From contig JALRIN010000004.1 of assembly GCA_023255415.1 (NCBI GenBank), positions 47,714 to 111,713 on the forward strand: a stretch of 64,000 nt of DNA, written 5' to 3'. A program made the position numbers and the translations under genes. The notes under the pieces were generated by a model, which saw nothing but the letters and a program-made list of their open reading frames with translations, made no database searches and was not told the origin of the DNA. Below, piece after piece: positions 17,856 through 25,635 of this stretch (position 1 is the stretch's first letter; the number at the start of each line of letters is the position of its first letter). Source of the stretch: Cypionkella sp. (GTDB lineage: Bacteria > Pseudomonadota > Alphaproteobacteria > Rhodobacterales > Rhodobacteraceae).

Positions 17856-18998
17856 CTAGGCCAGCAGTGCAGCTTTGCCGAGATAGAGGTTAGAGGCAAG
17901 CCAGCGCGCTTCGATTTCGCGCAGACGCTTGCCCAAGTCGGTGCCTTGCAGGGCTGGCATCAGGTCGGCCGCTGTCACTGGCAGGGCCGCATTGACCCCG
18001 CGCGTGATCTCGCTTTGCCAGCCGATGGGCAGTGGGGCTTCAAGCATTGCCGCGCGGGCCAAAACCACCGCCTGCGCCACCTGCGCGCCAAACTTCCAAC
18101 CAAGGGCTGCGGGGGTCACGGTGCTGCCAATTTCGTCCCTAATCCGCATAATAGTGACTGTTTCTGCCTTTGAAAGACGCAGCGCCTCGGTCAGATTTTC
18201 GCCACCAATTACTGCCAGACGCGCTTGCCAGTCGGGCGCTAGACCTGCCTCTAGATGCATAAGCGGCGCCAGCGCGCGCGGGCTGGCACCCGGTAAGATC
18301 TGCGCCAGAACCCCGGCTTGCGCCATGCTGGCGATCGCGGGGGCGGGGTTTGCAGCGGCCAAAAGCTTGCGCATTTCTGCACCCACTCTTTCGCGGGATA
18401 AATCCGCCAGCCCCTCCAGATTTTCGGCGCAAGCCGCCAGCCCTTCGGGGTCGATGCCGCGACTTGAGTCGCCATAGATCGCGTAAAAGCGGAAAAAACG
18501 CAGAATCCGCAGATAATCCTCGCGGATGCGGGCCGAAGCCTCGCCGACAAAGCGCAGATGCCGCGCCTGCAGATCGGCCAAGCCGCCCAGCGGGTCGATG
18601 ATGCTGCCATCAGCCTGTGCATAAAGCGCGTTCATGGTGAAATCGCGCCGCGCGGCGTCTTGGGCGATATCGGTGGCAAAGGTCACAGTGGCGTGGCGGC
18701 CATCGGTGGCGATGTCGCGGCGAAAGGTTGTGACCTCATGCGCCACGCCTTGGGCGATCACCGTGACAGTGCCATGTTCGATCCCAGTTGGAACAACCCG
18801 AAACCCCGCGGTTTCCGCTATTTTTGTGACGATTTCTGGCAAAGCATCGGTGGCGATATCAATATCAGTCACAGCCCGCGCCATCAGCGCATTGCGCACA
18901 CAACCGCCAACAAACAGCGCGCGATAGCCCGCCGCCGTCAGCGTCGCGCAAAGCGCCTGCGTGCCGGGTTGGCTGATCCAATCACCGCTGATCTTCAC
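17856..18998 (-). CDS. cca: CCA-adding tRNA nucleotidyltransferase
   Basis: This enzyme builds or repairs the CCA 3' end of tRNAs. The 380-residue class II nucleotidyltransferase shows the head motif FVGGCVRNALM, the catalytic carboxylates in TDIDIATDA, the RRDFTMNAL block, and the neck motif with RIREDYLRILRFFRFYA. The alphaproteobacterial C-terminal body follows. The gene is coupled to the Nudix gene upstream by a four-base overlap. The one tRNA in this window encodes its own CCA, so here the enzyme would act mainly in repair. Confidence 0.94.
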   Translation of the reverse strand: MKISGDWISQPGTQALCATLTAAGYRALFVGGCVRNALMARAVTDIDIATDALPEIVTKIAETAGFRVVPTGIEHGTVTVIAQGVAHEVTTFRRDIATDGRHATVTFATDIAQDAARRDFTMNALYAQADGSIIDPLGGLADLQARHLRFVGEASARIREDYLRILRFFRFYAIYGDSSRGIDPEGLAACAENLEGLADLSRERVGAEMRKLLAAANPAPAIASMAQAGVLAQILPGASPRALAPLMHLEAGLAPDWQARLAVIGGENLTEALRLSKAETVTIMRIRDEIGSTVTPAALGWKFGAQVAQAVVLARAAMLEAPLPIGWQSEITRGVNAALPVTAADLMPALQGTDLGKRLREIEARWLASNLYLGKAALLA

Positions 18999-19591
18999 TG
19001 TGCCGCCCTTTCCGCCAATCCGCGCAAAATCCGCGCCGTGGCGCCCCAGATGTAATAGGGGCCATAGGGCACAGCATAATACTGCCTTGGCTGCCCCTTC
19101 CAGATCCGACCTTCGACGATATAGCGCGCCCGATCCAGCACATGCGCCAGCGGCACCGAGAAGACTTCTTCGACCTCGCCATGCTCGGGGGTGGGGGTAA
19201 AAGCGTCTCGAACAAGGCTTAAAATCGGGATTATGCTATAGCTGGTCACGGTTTCATGCGTGCCCAGCCGCCCCAAGATCTGCACCCGATCCGGTGGCAG
19301 TCCGATCTCTTCCCAAGCCTCGCGCAGGGCGGCGGCTTCGGGGCTTTCGTCACTGTCATCGATCTTGCCGCCCGGAAAGGCGATCTGTCCCGGGTGATGT
19401 TTCAGATGCGAGGCGCGTTTGGTCAGGATCAGTCGGGCTTGGCCCTGATGCAGCCAGATCGGCACCAAGACAGCCGCCGGACGCAAAACGCCGCCCGCAG
19501 AGGGGGCGGCGTTTGGGTTCAGATCAAAATCAGACGAAGCGCCCGCCGCGCGACCCAGCGCCGCGATCAGGCGATCTACCTCAGCCTGCAT
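18995..19591 (-). CDS. CoA pyrophosphatase (Nudix hydrolase, NudL-like)
   Basis: This 198-residue Nudix hydrolase has the NuCoA signature LTKRASHLKHHPGQIAFPGG directly before the Nudix box GGKIDDSDESPEAAALREAW, EEIGL. That combination marks enzymes that cleave CoA to 3',5'-ADP and phosphopantetheine. ATG 19591 (MQAEVDRLIAAL) is used, because the longer reading from 19678 lies inside hslO. It overlaps the end of hslO by 11 bases and cca by four, so hslO-nudL-cca form one unit. Confidence 0.9.
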   Translation of the reverse strand: MQAEVDRLIAALGRAAGASSDFDLNPNAAPSAGGVLRPAAVLVPIWLHQGQARLILTKRASHLKHHPGQIAFPGGKIDDSDESPEAAALREAWEEIGLPPDRVQILGRLGTHETVTSYSIIPILSLVRDAFTPTPEHGEVEEVFSVPLAHVLDRARYIVEGRIWKGQPRQYYAVPYGPYYIWGATARILRGLAERAAQ

Positions 19592-20579
19592 TGCCCTTTG
19601 CCTTTTCTGCCTCGATCCCCAAGGTGGTCGGGTCCATTTCATAATGCGCGCCGCAGAACTGGCAATCGGCGGTGACAAGGCCTTCGTCGGTGGTCATTGT
19701 CTTGATGTCTTTCGCCGAATAGATCGACATCGCTTGCCGCACCTTGTCCTCGCTGCACGAACAGCCGAATTTGACCGGCGTGGCGTCATAGACGCGCGGG
19801 CCTTCTTCGTGGAACAGGCGCACCAAAAGATCGGTCGGCGCAACGGTGGGGCCGATCATCTCAAGCTCTTCCACCGTATCCAGCAGCATATTGGCGCGGT
19901 TCCAGTTTTCGGCCTCGGCCCCCGCCAGAATGTCGGTGTGATCAAGCAAGCCGCCCTCGCCCGACCCTTCGCCTGCTGCAACCCCGCCCATGCTTGGCAT
20001 ATGCTGCAGCATCACACCGCCCGCCCGCCAATGCGCGGTCTCGCCCGGACGTTGGCTTTTGCCATAGGTCAGGGAAAATCGTGTCGGAATCTGCTCGGAT
20101 TGCGCAAAATAGGTCTGGGCGCAATCGGCCAAGGAATTGCCGGAAATCGGTGTAAGCCCCTGATAGGGCTGCATATCCTGGCCCTGATCAATCATGATTG
20201 CGAAATACCCTTCGCCGATCTGGCTAAAGGGCGTTGCCGCATTATCGACCCGATCGGCGTCATAGCTTGCCCAAGCGCGGATGCGCGCGGGTTCGCCTTC
20301 TTCGCTGGGGCCGTAATAGTCGGTTGCAATCAGACGCGCTGGCCCATTGCCCCGGATCTGCAAGCTTAGCTTCCAGCGCAGTTTCACCGATTGCCCGATC
20401 AGCGCGGTCAGCACTGCAGCCTCGGCAACCAAGGCCTCGATCACTGGGGGATAGCTGTGTTGGCGCAAGACATTGTCCAGCACCCCGTCCAGACGCGCAA
20501 CGCGGCCGCGGATGTCCGAAAGATCAAGTTGAAAGGGGAGGACAGTGTCATCCCAAGCGATTTGCGTTCCAAGGGTCAT
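19581..20579 (-). CDS. hslO: Hsp33 redox-regulated chaperone
   Basis: Hsp33 is a holdase chaperone that becomes active when its zinc-bound cysteines are oxidised. The C-terminal zinc site is complete: GCSCSEDKV and, about 30 residues later, ADCQFCGAHYEM (CxC...CxxC). The N-terminal substrate-binding domain is also present. ATG 20579 (MTLGTQIAWDD) matches family starts better than the ATG ten codons upstream. The 332-residue length is slightly longer than the E. coli protein, as is common in this group. Confidence 0.94.
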   Translation of the reverse strand: MTLGTQIAWDDTVLPFQLDLSDIRGRVARLDGVLDNVLRQHSYPPVIEALVAEAAVLTALIGQSVKLRWKLSLQIRGNGPARLIATDYYGPSEEGEPARIRAWASYDADRVDNAATPFSQIGEGYFAIMIDQGQDMQPYQGLTPISGNSLADCAQTYFAQSEQIPTRFSLTYGKSQRPGETAHWRAGGVMLQHMPSMGGVAAGEGSGEGGLLDHTDILAGAEAENWNRANMLLDTVEELEMIGPTVAPTDLLVRLFHEEGPRVYDATPVKFGCSCSEDKVRQAMSIYSAKDIKTMTTDEGLVTADCQFCGAHYEMDPTTLGIEAEKAKGNAG

Positions 20580-20604
20580 GGGGTTTCCTAAACGTGCCAG
20601 ACTT

Positions 20605-20633
20605 GGCATACAGCGCCTATATAGTCAGAGCAA
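20605..20633 (-). promoter_or_regulatory. Candidate sigma-70 promoter for hslO
   Basis: On the minus strand TTGCTC and TATGCC are separated by 17 bases (complements of 20628-20633 and 20605-20610), placed 25 bases before the hslO ATG. This is a moderate match only. The spacer also holds TATATA on the other strand, which could serve the divergent Nudix gene. Confidence 0.4.
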
Positions 20634-20654
20634 CCGCAGGGCCAAGGGGTCGGC

Positions 20655-21107
20655 ATGATCAAACGCTATGGAAACGTGCCGCAGACGGGCCGCCGTTATA
20701 CCCGCCGGCCGGGGGTCTACGCGGTTTTGCTGGATCGGGACGGGCTTTTGGTCACGCATCAGGCGGCGCCTACGCCTGAATTTCAGTTGCCCGGTGGGGG
20801 GATAGACCCCGGCGAGCATCCCATTGCCGCCCTGCACCGCGAGGTGATGGAAGAAACCGGCTGGCATATCGCCGGCCTGCGGTGTTTGGGGACGTTTCGC
20901 CGCTTTACATTTATGCCGGAATACGAACTGTGGGCGGAAAAGCTGTGCACGGTTTACCTTGCGCGGCCAACGCTGCGAATCAGCGCTCCGACCGAGGCCG
21001 GACATCAGGCGGTTTGGCTTGACCCGAAAGACGCCTTGGGGCTGTTGGGCAATGACGGCGACAGGGCGATGCTGGCGCGGGCGCTGCGTCAGACCGCGCC
21101 GCGATAG
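20655..21107 (+). CDS. Nudix hydrolase (MutT-like)
   Basis: This 150-residue protein has a canonical Nudix box: GGGIDPGEHPIAALHREVME, ETGW. That is the GX5EX7REVXEETGW pattern with all metal-binding Glu residues. It starts with RYTRRPGVYAVLLDRDG, typical of NTP-pyrophosphohydrolase-like members. The substrate cannot be told from sequence. It is divergent from hslO and its 3' end overlaps the convergent phosphatase gene by 19 bases. Confidence 0.88.
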   Translation: MIKRYGNVPQTGRRYTRRPGVYAVLLDRDGLLVTHQAAPTPEFQLPGGGIDPGEHPIAALHREVMEETGWHIAGLRCLGTFRRFTFMPEYELWAEKLCTVYLARPTLRISAPTEAGHQAVWLDPKDALGLLGNDGDRAMLARALRQTAPR

Positions 21108-22360
21108 TCGAAAATCAGGCCCGAGACATCATCGGGCAAATCCTGTCCGCCTGCAAAGCTGTTCAGATCCCACAGCAAAGCCTCGAGCAATTGTGGGCTT
21201 TCAAGCTGTTGATTTTGCCGCAAAAGCGCGATCATCCCCTGCGCGCCCAATTCTTCACCCATCGGGTTTGGGCATTCGGTAACCCCGTCTGACACCAGAA
21301 ACAGCCTATCGCCAGGGTGCAGGGTAAAGGCGATTTGCTGAAAGCTTGCCTCGGCAATCAAGCCAATCGGCAAACCGCCCGCGCCCAGTTCTTCGATATG
21401 GCCATTTTTACGCAGCAAAACCGGATGTGGATGGCCTGCCTGCACCAAACAGGCCGCCCCGGTCAGCAGATTGATCTCGGCATAGGCGAGGGTGAAATAT
21501 TGGTCGACCTGAATGTCTTCCAACATCATCCGGTTCAGCCGCGCCGCCACATCTGCAGGCTGCCACGCGTCTTTGTGGCCATCCGGCGTGGTCTTCAGCG
21601 CGATGTTCTGATCCGCAGATCCGCCTGACAGCAGCCCCGCCAGCCGCGCGGTCATCATCGCCGAGGCCACGCCGTGGCCCGAAACATCGACCGCGTAAAC
21701 CGCAATGCGGTCGTCATCTATCACAAAGCTGCCGACCAGATCACCGCCAACATGGCCCGAGGGTCGCAGCATCAGCGCCGCCGTGCCCGCGCCGAAATCG
21801 CGAAACCGATCGCGCACCAAGGTTTGTTGCAGCTTGCGCGCCTCGATCAGATCGCGGTCAAGCGAATCATACATATCTTGCAGCTTGCCCAAAGTGCTGC
21901 TGACCAAGCGGTTCTTTTCAACCAACTCGTCTTGCATGCTGAGAATCCGCGTGCCCGACCGCAGCCTTGCGCGCAATTCATCGGCGTTTACCGGTTTCGA
22001 GACAAAATCATCGGCGCCATGTTCCAGCCCATCGGCGATTTCCGCCTTTTCCGATTTCGAGGTCAGCAGCACGAAATAGCCATAGGCTTCGCGCGGAAGT
22101 GCCCGAAATAGCTTGCAAAACTCTAGCCCAGACATCCCCGGCATCATCCAATCTGACAGAATGATGTCAAAATGTTTGGTCTGACACAGCGCCAAAGCCT
22201 CTTCGCCAGAGGCCGCTTCGCTGACCTCATAGCCCCAGCGGGTTAACTGCATTTGCAGGATCCGGCGCTGGGCTTTGCTGTCGTCCACAACCAGCACCGG
22301 ACGCGGCACAAAACTGCTGCGCCTGTCCTGAAAGGATGCGGGGGTGGTGTTGATCGTCAC
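21089..22360 (-). CDS. Response regulator with PP2C (SpoIIE/RsbU-type) phosphatase output
   Basis: This 423-residue protein has an N-terminal receiver domain with phospho-acceptor Asp70 (ILSDWMMPG), acidic pocket VVDDSKA, and conserved Thr/Lys positions. A linker helix follows (about 145-185), then a PP2C-family Ser/Thr phosphatase domain with DVSGHG and LVSDGVTE metal-binding motifs. Such proteins dephosphorylate an anti-sigma-factor antagonist in partner-switching stress pathways. Rhodobacter capsulatus RbaY has this layout, and this may be its orthologue. It is divergent from the Hpt gene 152 bp away, so the two may form one signalling module. Confidence 0.88.
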   Translation of the reverse strand: MTINTTPASFQDRRSSFVPRPVLVVDDSKAQRRILQMQLTRWGYEVSEAASGEEALALCQTKHFDIILSDWMMPGMSGLEFCKLFRALPREAYGYFVLLTSKSEKAEIADGLEHGADDFVSKPVNADELRARLRSGTRILSMQDELVEKNRLVSSTLGKLQDMYDSLDRDLIEARKLQQTLVRDRFRDFGAGTAALMLRPSGHVGGDLVGSFVIDDDRIAVYAVDVSGHGVASAMMTARLAGLLSGGSADQNIALKTTPDGHKDAWQPADVAARLNRMMLEDIQVDQYFTLAYAEINLLTGAACLVQAGHPHPVLLRKNGHIEELGAGGLPIGLIAEASFQQIAFTLHPGDRLFLVSDGVTECPNPMGEELGAQGMIALLRQNQQLESPQLLEALLWDLNSFAGGQDLPDDVSGLIFDYRGAV

Positions 22361-22512
22361 GGTTCTCTCCCTTACCTGCCGAAGTTTTGCGCGATGCGGA
22401 TTAACGACAGGTGAAACCTAAAACTGTGCGTTTTTCTGGGGCCCTGCATTACGAATTCTTAAGCATCGGCTCTCAGGCTTGATTGACCAAAGGACCAAAG
22501 GCGGGCTGCGTG

Positions 22513-22842
22513 ATGATAGATTGGGATCGGCTGAACGAGCTGCGTTCGGAAATCGGGGAAGAGGATTTTGCCGAAGTGGTAGAGCTGTTCTTACAAGAAG
22601 CAGACGAGGTGATTGGCCGCATTTCGCTAAAGTCAGGCGCCGCAGCGCTCGAGGCAGATTTGCATTTCCTAAAGGGCGCTGCCCTGAACTTGGGCTTTCG
22701 CAGCTTTGCAGCCCTGTGTCAGGAGGGAGAAAAACGCGCCGCTGCGGGCAGTTGTGATATCGACCTTGCTGCGGTGATCGACTGCTATCAGCTGTCAAAA
22801 ACCGCCCTGCAAAACCGGGCAGAGCAGACGACTGCGGCTTAG
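22513..22842 (+). CDS. Histidine-containing phosphotransfer (Hpt) protein
   Basis: This is a single-domain Hpt protein of 109 residues. The phospho-accepting His is His51 in the motif HFLKGAALNLGF, matching HxLKGxxxxxG. Helices before and after match the four-helix Hpt bundle. It would relay phosphate between a hybrid kinase and a receiver, possibly the receiver encoded divergently next door. ATG 22513 is chosen, but a GTG one codon earlier is possible. Its stop overlaps the convergent ilvA stop by four bases. Confidence 0.85.
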   Translation: MIDWDRLNELRSEIGEEDFAEVVELFLQEADEVIGRISLKSGAAALEADLHFLKGAALNLGFRSFAALCQEGEKRAAAGSCDIDLAAVIDCYQLSKTALQNRAEQTTAA

Positions 22843-24086
22843 ATCAGAAATTCAGACAGAATATCGTCATTGGTGATGTCGCGATAGCTGAAGGCGGCTG
22901 CATCCAACTGATCGAACAGGATCTTAAAGTTCTCGGCCCGGCTGGTTTCGATTCCGATCAAGACCGAGCCAAAGTTGCGCGCTGATTTCTTTAAATATTC
23001 AAAGCGGGCAATATCATCATCGGGGCCCAGCATTGATAGAAACTCGCGCAGGGCACCGGGGCGTTGCGGCATCCGCAAGATGAAGTATTTCTTCACCCCC
23101 GAATAGCGCTGCGCGCGTTCTTTCACCTCGGGCAGACGTTCAAAGTCGAAATTCCCGCCGGATGTCACGCAGACCACGGTTTTGCCGGCAATCAGATCGG
23201 CAAGCTCTGGCAAGACATCAATCGACAGCGCGCCCGCAGGTTCCAGCACAATGCCTTCGATGTTCAGCATTTCCAGCATGGTGACGCAGATACGATCTTC
23301 GGGGGCCAGCAAGACCTCATCTGCACGCACCATCTTCAGCGCCTCGAAGGTGCGCGCGCCCAAGCGGGCCACGGCGGCGCCATCGACAAAGCTGTTCACT
23401 TTCTTCAGCGTCACGGGGCCTTGCGTGGCAAGTGCTGCGGTCAGACTGGCACCGCCCAAGGGTTCGACAAAGCGAAACTCTGTCTGCGGCGCTTCGCTGC
23501 GCAGATAGCGCGTCACCCCCGAGGCAAGCCCGCCGCCGCCCACCGGCAAGATCACCAGATCGGGGGCTTGGCCCAGCTGATCCAGCATTTCCACCGCGAC
23601 CGAGGCTTGGCCTTCGATCACGTCTTCATCGTCAAAGGGCGACAGAAAATGCGCGCCTTTTTCCAGGCAAAACGTCTGCGCAGCCGCCAAAGTTTGGTCG
23701 AAATAGTCACCCGTCAGCACAATCCGCACCCTGTCACCGCCAAAGGCGCGGGTTTTGTCGATCTTTTGCTGCGGTGTGGTCACCGGCATGAAAATCGTGC
23801 CTGTGACACCGAAATTCTTGCAGGCATAGGCAACGCCTTGGGCGTGATTGCCGGCACTGGCGCAGACAAATTCGGTTTGGTCCGGCTTGGCCGCACGCAC
23901 CTTGCGCATGGCGGTAAAGGCCCCGCGCAGTTTATAGCTGCGCACGGGCGACAGATCTTCGCGTTTCAGCCAGATATCGGCACTATAGCGGCGCGACAGA
24001 TAATCGTTGCGCTGCAGGGGCGTGCGGGCAAACAGCTCGCGCAGGCGTTTGGTCGATTGTCGGGCGGCGTCAGCGAAATCGGTCAT
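22839..24086 (-). CDS. ilvA: Threonine ammonia-lyase (threonine deaminase)
   Basis: This PLP enzyme converts threonine to 2-oxobutanoate, the first step toward isoleucine. The 415-residue protein has the PLP Lys52 in RSYKLRGAF, the phosphate-binding PVGGGGLASG loop, and a single C-terminal ACT-like regulatory domain (FILRMPQRPGALREFLSML onward). This is the short, one-regulatory-domain type, so isoleucine feedback may differ from the two-domain E. coli enzyme. It is 13 bases downstream of the YeeE gene in the same direction. Confidence 0.93.
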   Translation of the reverse strand: MTDFADAARQSTKRLRELFARTPLQRNDYLSRRYSADIWLKREDLSPVRSYKLRGAFTAMRKVRAAKPDQTEFVCASAGNHAQGVAYACKNFGVTGTIFMPVTTPQQKIDKTRAFGGDRVRIVLTGDYFDQTLAAAQTFCLEKGAHFLSPFDDEDVIEGQASVAVEMLDQLGQAPDLVILPVGGGGLASGVTRYLRSEAPQTEFRFVEPLGGASLTAALATQGPVTLKKVNSFVDGAAVARLGARTFEALKMVRADEVLLAPEDRICVTMLEMLNIEGIVLEPAGALSIDVLPELADLIAGKTVVCVTSGGNFDFERLPEVKERAQRYSGVKKYFILRMPQRPGALREFLSMLGPDDDIARFEYLKKSARNFGSVLIGIETSRAENFKILFDQLDAAAFSYRDITNDDILSEFLI

Positions 24087-24099
24087 AACGGTCCTTGTG

Positions 24100-25146
24100 C
24101 TATTCTGGCTGAAATCCGGCGATCAGCCGCCGCAGGCCAATCACCGCGCCGACCCCGATTGCGGCAAGCGTCACCGGCCCAGACCAGGCCAAAGTGGCCA
24201 CGGCAGACACGCCTTGGCCAACCGAGCATCCCATGGCGATCACGCCGCCAATGCCCATCATTGCTGCGCCGCCGACTTGGCGGCCCAATTCGCGCGGGTC
24301 TTCACAGGCCTCCCAGCGAAATAGCCCGCGCAGGGTCGATCCTGCCAGCGCACCCAGCAGCACCCCCGCCACCGAGCCGACCGAAAACGTCAGCCCGCCG
24401 GCGGTCGAGGTCATCAGATAGATCAGCGTCCGGCCAATGGGTGCGGTAAAGGAAGGTCCTTCGACACCAACCTCGCCAAAACTGTTGATGTTCAGCCAAG
24501 TGGTGCCAACAAAAGCCCAGACCACCGCCAGCCCCGCCACAGCGCCCCAAAACAGCATGCGGGGTGACTTCCGCAGCGGCGCATAGGCCAGCGCCCAGAT
24601 CACCGCCGCCAAACCGATCAGGCTTGCCGTCAGCATCGGCGACAGGCCAAGCAGGCGCTGCGCGGTTTCGGTAATCCCCTGCGGTCCGGCGGCCAAGCGC
24701 TGCGGAAACAGCGCGATCCGCAGCTCGGCCAAGGGGCCTGACAGCGCGATAAAGCCAAAAAGCCCCATCACCACCACCACGACCAAAGACCGTAAATCGC
24801 CACCCCCAAAGCGCACCAGCGCGCCAAAGCCGCAGTTGCCCGCCATCGCCATGCCATAGCCAAACAGCAGCCCGCCAAAGATGCTGGCCAGCGGGTCCCA
24901 GGCAAACTGATGATACATCGTTTGCGGCAGGTCGATCAGCCCCTGCGTTGCCGCCAGTTGCGTGCCAAAAATCGCTACGCCGACGACAATTCCCCACAGC
25001 CGCAGCCGCCGTTGATCGTCACCGTAAACCGCAGTTTCAATCGCGCCAAGCGTGCAGAACTGCCCCAACCGCGCGGCAAGCCCCAAGGCCAGACCGCCGA
25101 TCAGCCCAACCAGCGCCGCATGCAAGCCAAATGGTAGATCTGCCAT
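24100..25146 (-). CDS. YeeE/YedE-family sulfur-compound transporter
   Basis: This 348-residue integral membrane protein of the YeeE/YedE family is a group that imports thiosulfate or related sulfur species through cysteine-guided channels. Two copies of the family motif are visible: GNCGFGALVRFGGGDLR near residue 95 and GCSVGQGVSAVATLA near the C-terminus, each with the characteristic Cys. About ten hydrophobic segments are present. ATG 25146 (MADLPFGLHAAL) is chosen, because the longer reading runs antisense-like through arsR. The adjacent cysteine-bearing ArsR regulator suggests sulfur-responsive control. Confidence 0.88.
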   Translation of the reverse strand: MADLPFGLHAALVGLIGGLALGLAARLGQFCTLGAIETAVYGDDQRRLRLWGIVVGVAIFGTQLAATQGLIDLPQTMYHQFAWDPLASIFGGLLFGYGMAMAGNCGFGALVRFGGGDLRSLVVVVVMGLFGFIALSGPLAELRIALFPQRLAAGPQGITETAQRLLGLSPMLTASLIGLAAVIWALAYAPLRKSPRMLFWGAVAGLAVVWAFVGTTWLNINSFGEVGVEGPSFTAPIGRTLIYLMTSTAGGLTFSVGSVAGVLLGALAGSTLRGLFRWEACEDPRELGRQVGGAAMMGIGGVIAMGCSVGQGVSAVATLAWSGPVTLAAIGVGAVIGLRRLIAGFQPE

Positions 25147-25171
25147 GCTCCCCTCCCGTGTATCAGCTATT

Positions 25172-25531
25172 TCAGTCTGCGCTGGTTTCCGCCACGCCGT
25201 AAAGGGCCGCCAGACATTTGATTGCGGCGGTGACCTTGGGGTCGCGGATTGAATAGAAAATCGCTTGGCCCTCGCGCCGGGCCTCGACAAGCCCTTCCAG
25301 CCGCAGTCGCGCCAAATGCTGGCTGACAGCGGCTTGGCGCGAGTCGAGCAGCTTTTCCAGCGCCGTGACACTTTTGGGCCCCGAGGTCAGATAGCACAGG
25401 ATGGTCAGACGGCCTTCGTTGCCCAAGGCCTTCAGAAAGTTGGCAGCATCCAGCGCACCCGAAACCAGACCCGTCACATCGGGCGCCGAGCTTTGCGGGG
25501 TTTCTTGGTCGTTCAGCTGCCCAAACGTCAT
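25172..25531 (-). CDS. ArsR-family regulator with a cysteine pair
   Basis: This 119-residue winged-helix repressor is of the ArsR family. The core reads FLKALGNEGRLTILCYLTSG, then a recognition helix SRQAAVSQHLARLRLEGLVE and wing RREGQAIFYSI. Two Cys (46 and 106) lie in the helices where BigR/SqrR-type persulfide sensors carry theirs. The second is about six residues earlier than in those proteins. ATG 25531 is preferred because AAGAGG sits just before it; a GTG at 25564 is the alternative. It lies immediately upstream of the sulfur transporter. Confidence 0.87.
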   Translation of the reverse strand: MTFGQLNDQETPQSSAPDVTGLVSGALDAANFLKALGNEGRLTILCYLTSGPKSVTALEKLLDSRQAAVSQHLARLRLEGLVEARREGQAIFYSIRDPKVTAAIKCLAALYGVAETSAD

Positions 25532-25590
25532 TTTTGGCCTCTTGCCGGATTTATGCGAAGACACATGCCGCTTGAGCCCGAAAACTGCCA

Positions 25591-25620
25591 GCGAAAATCG
25601 CGGATATCAGCGGTTTTCGC
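25591..25620. other. Strong 11-bp stem-loop upstream of arsR
   Basis: GCGAAAATCGC (25591-25601) pairs with GCGGTTTTCGC (25610-25620) over 11 positions with one G-U pair, around the loop GGATATCA. It lies between the sorbosone-dehydrogenase-like stop and the arsR start, both on the minus strand. It could terminate the former, act as an operator for ArsR, or do both. There is no immediate T-run on the minus strand. Confidence 0.5.
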
Positions 25621-25635
25621 CGGTTTTTCGCCCGT

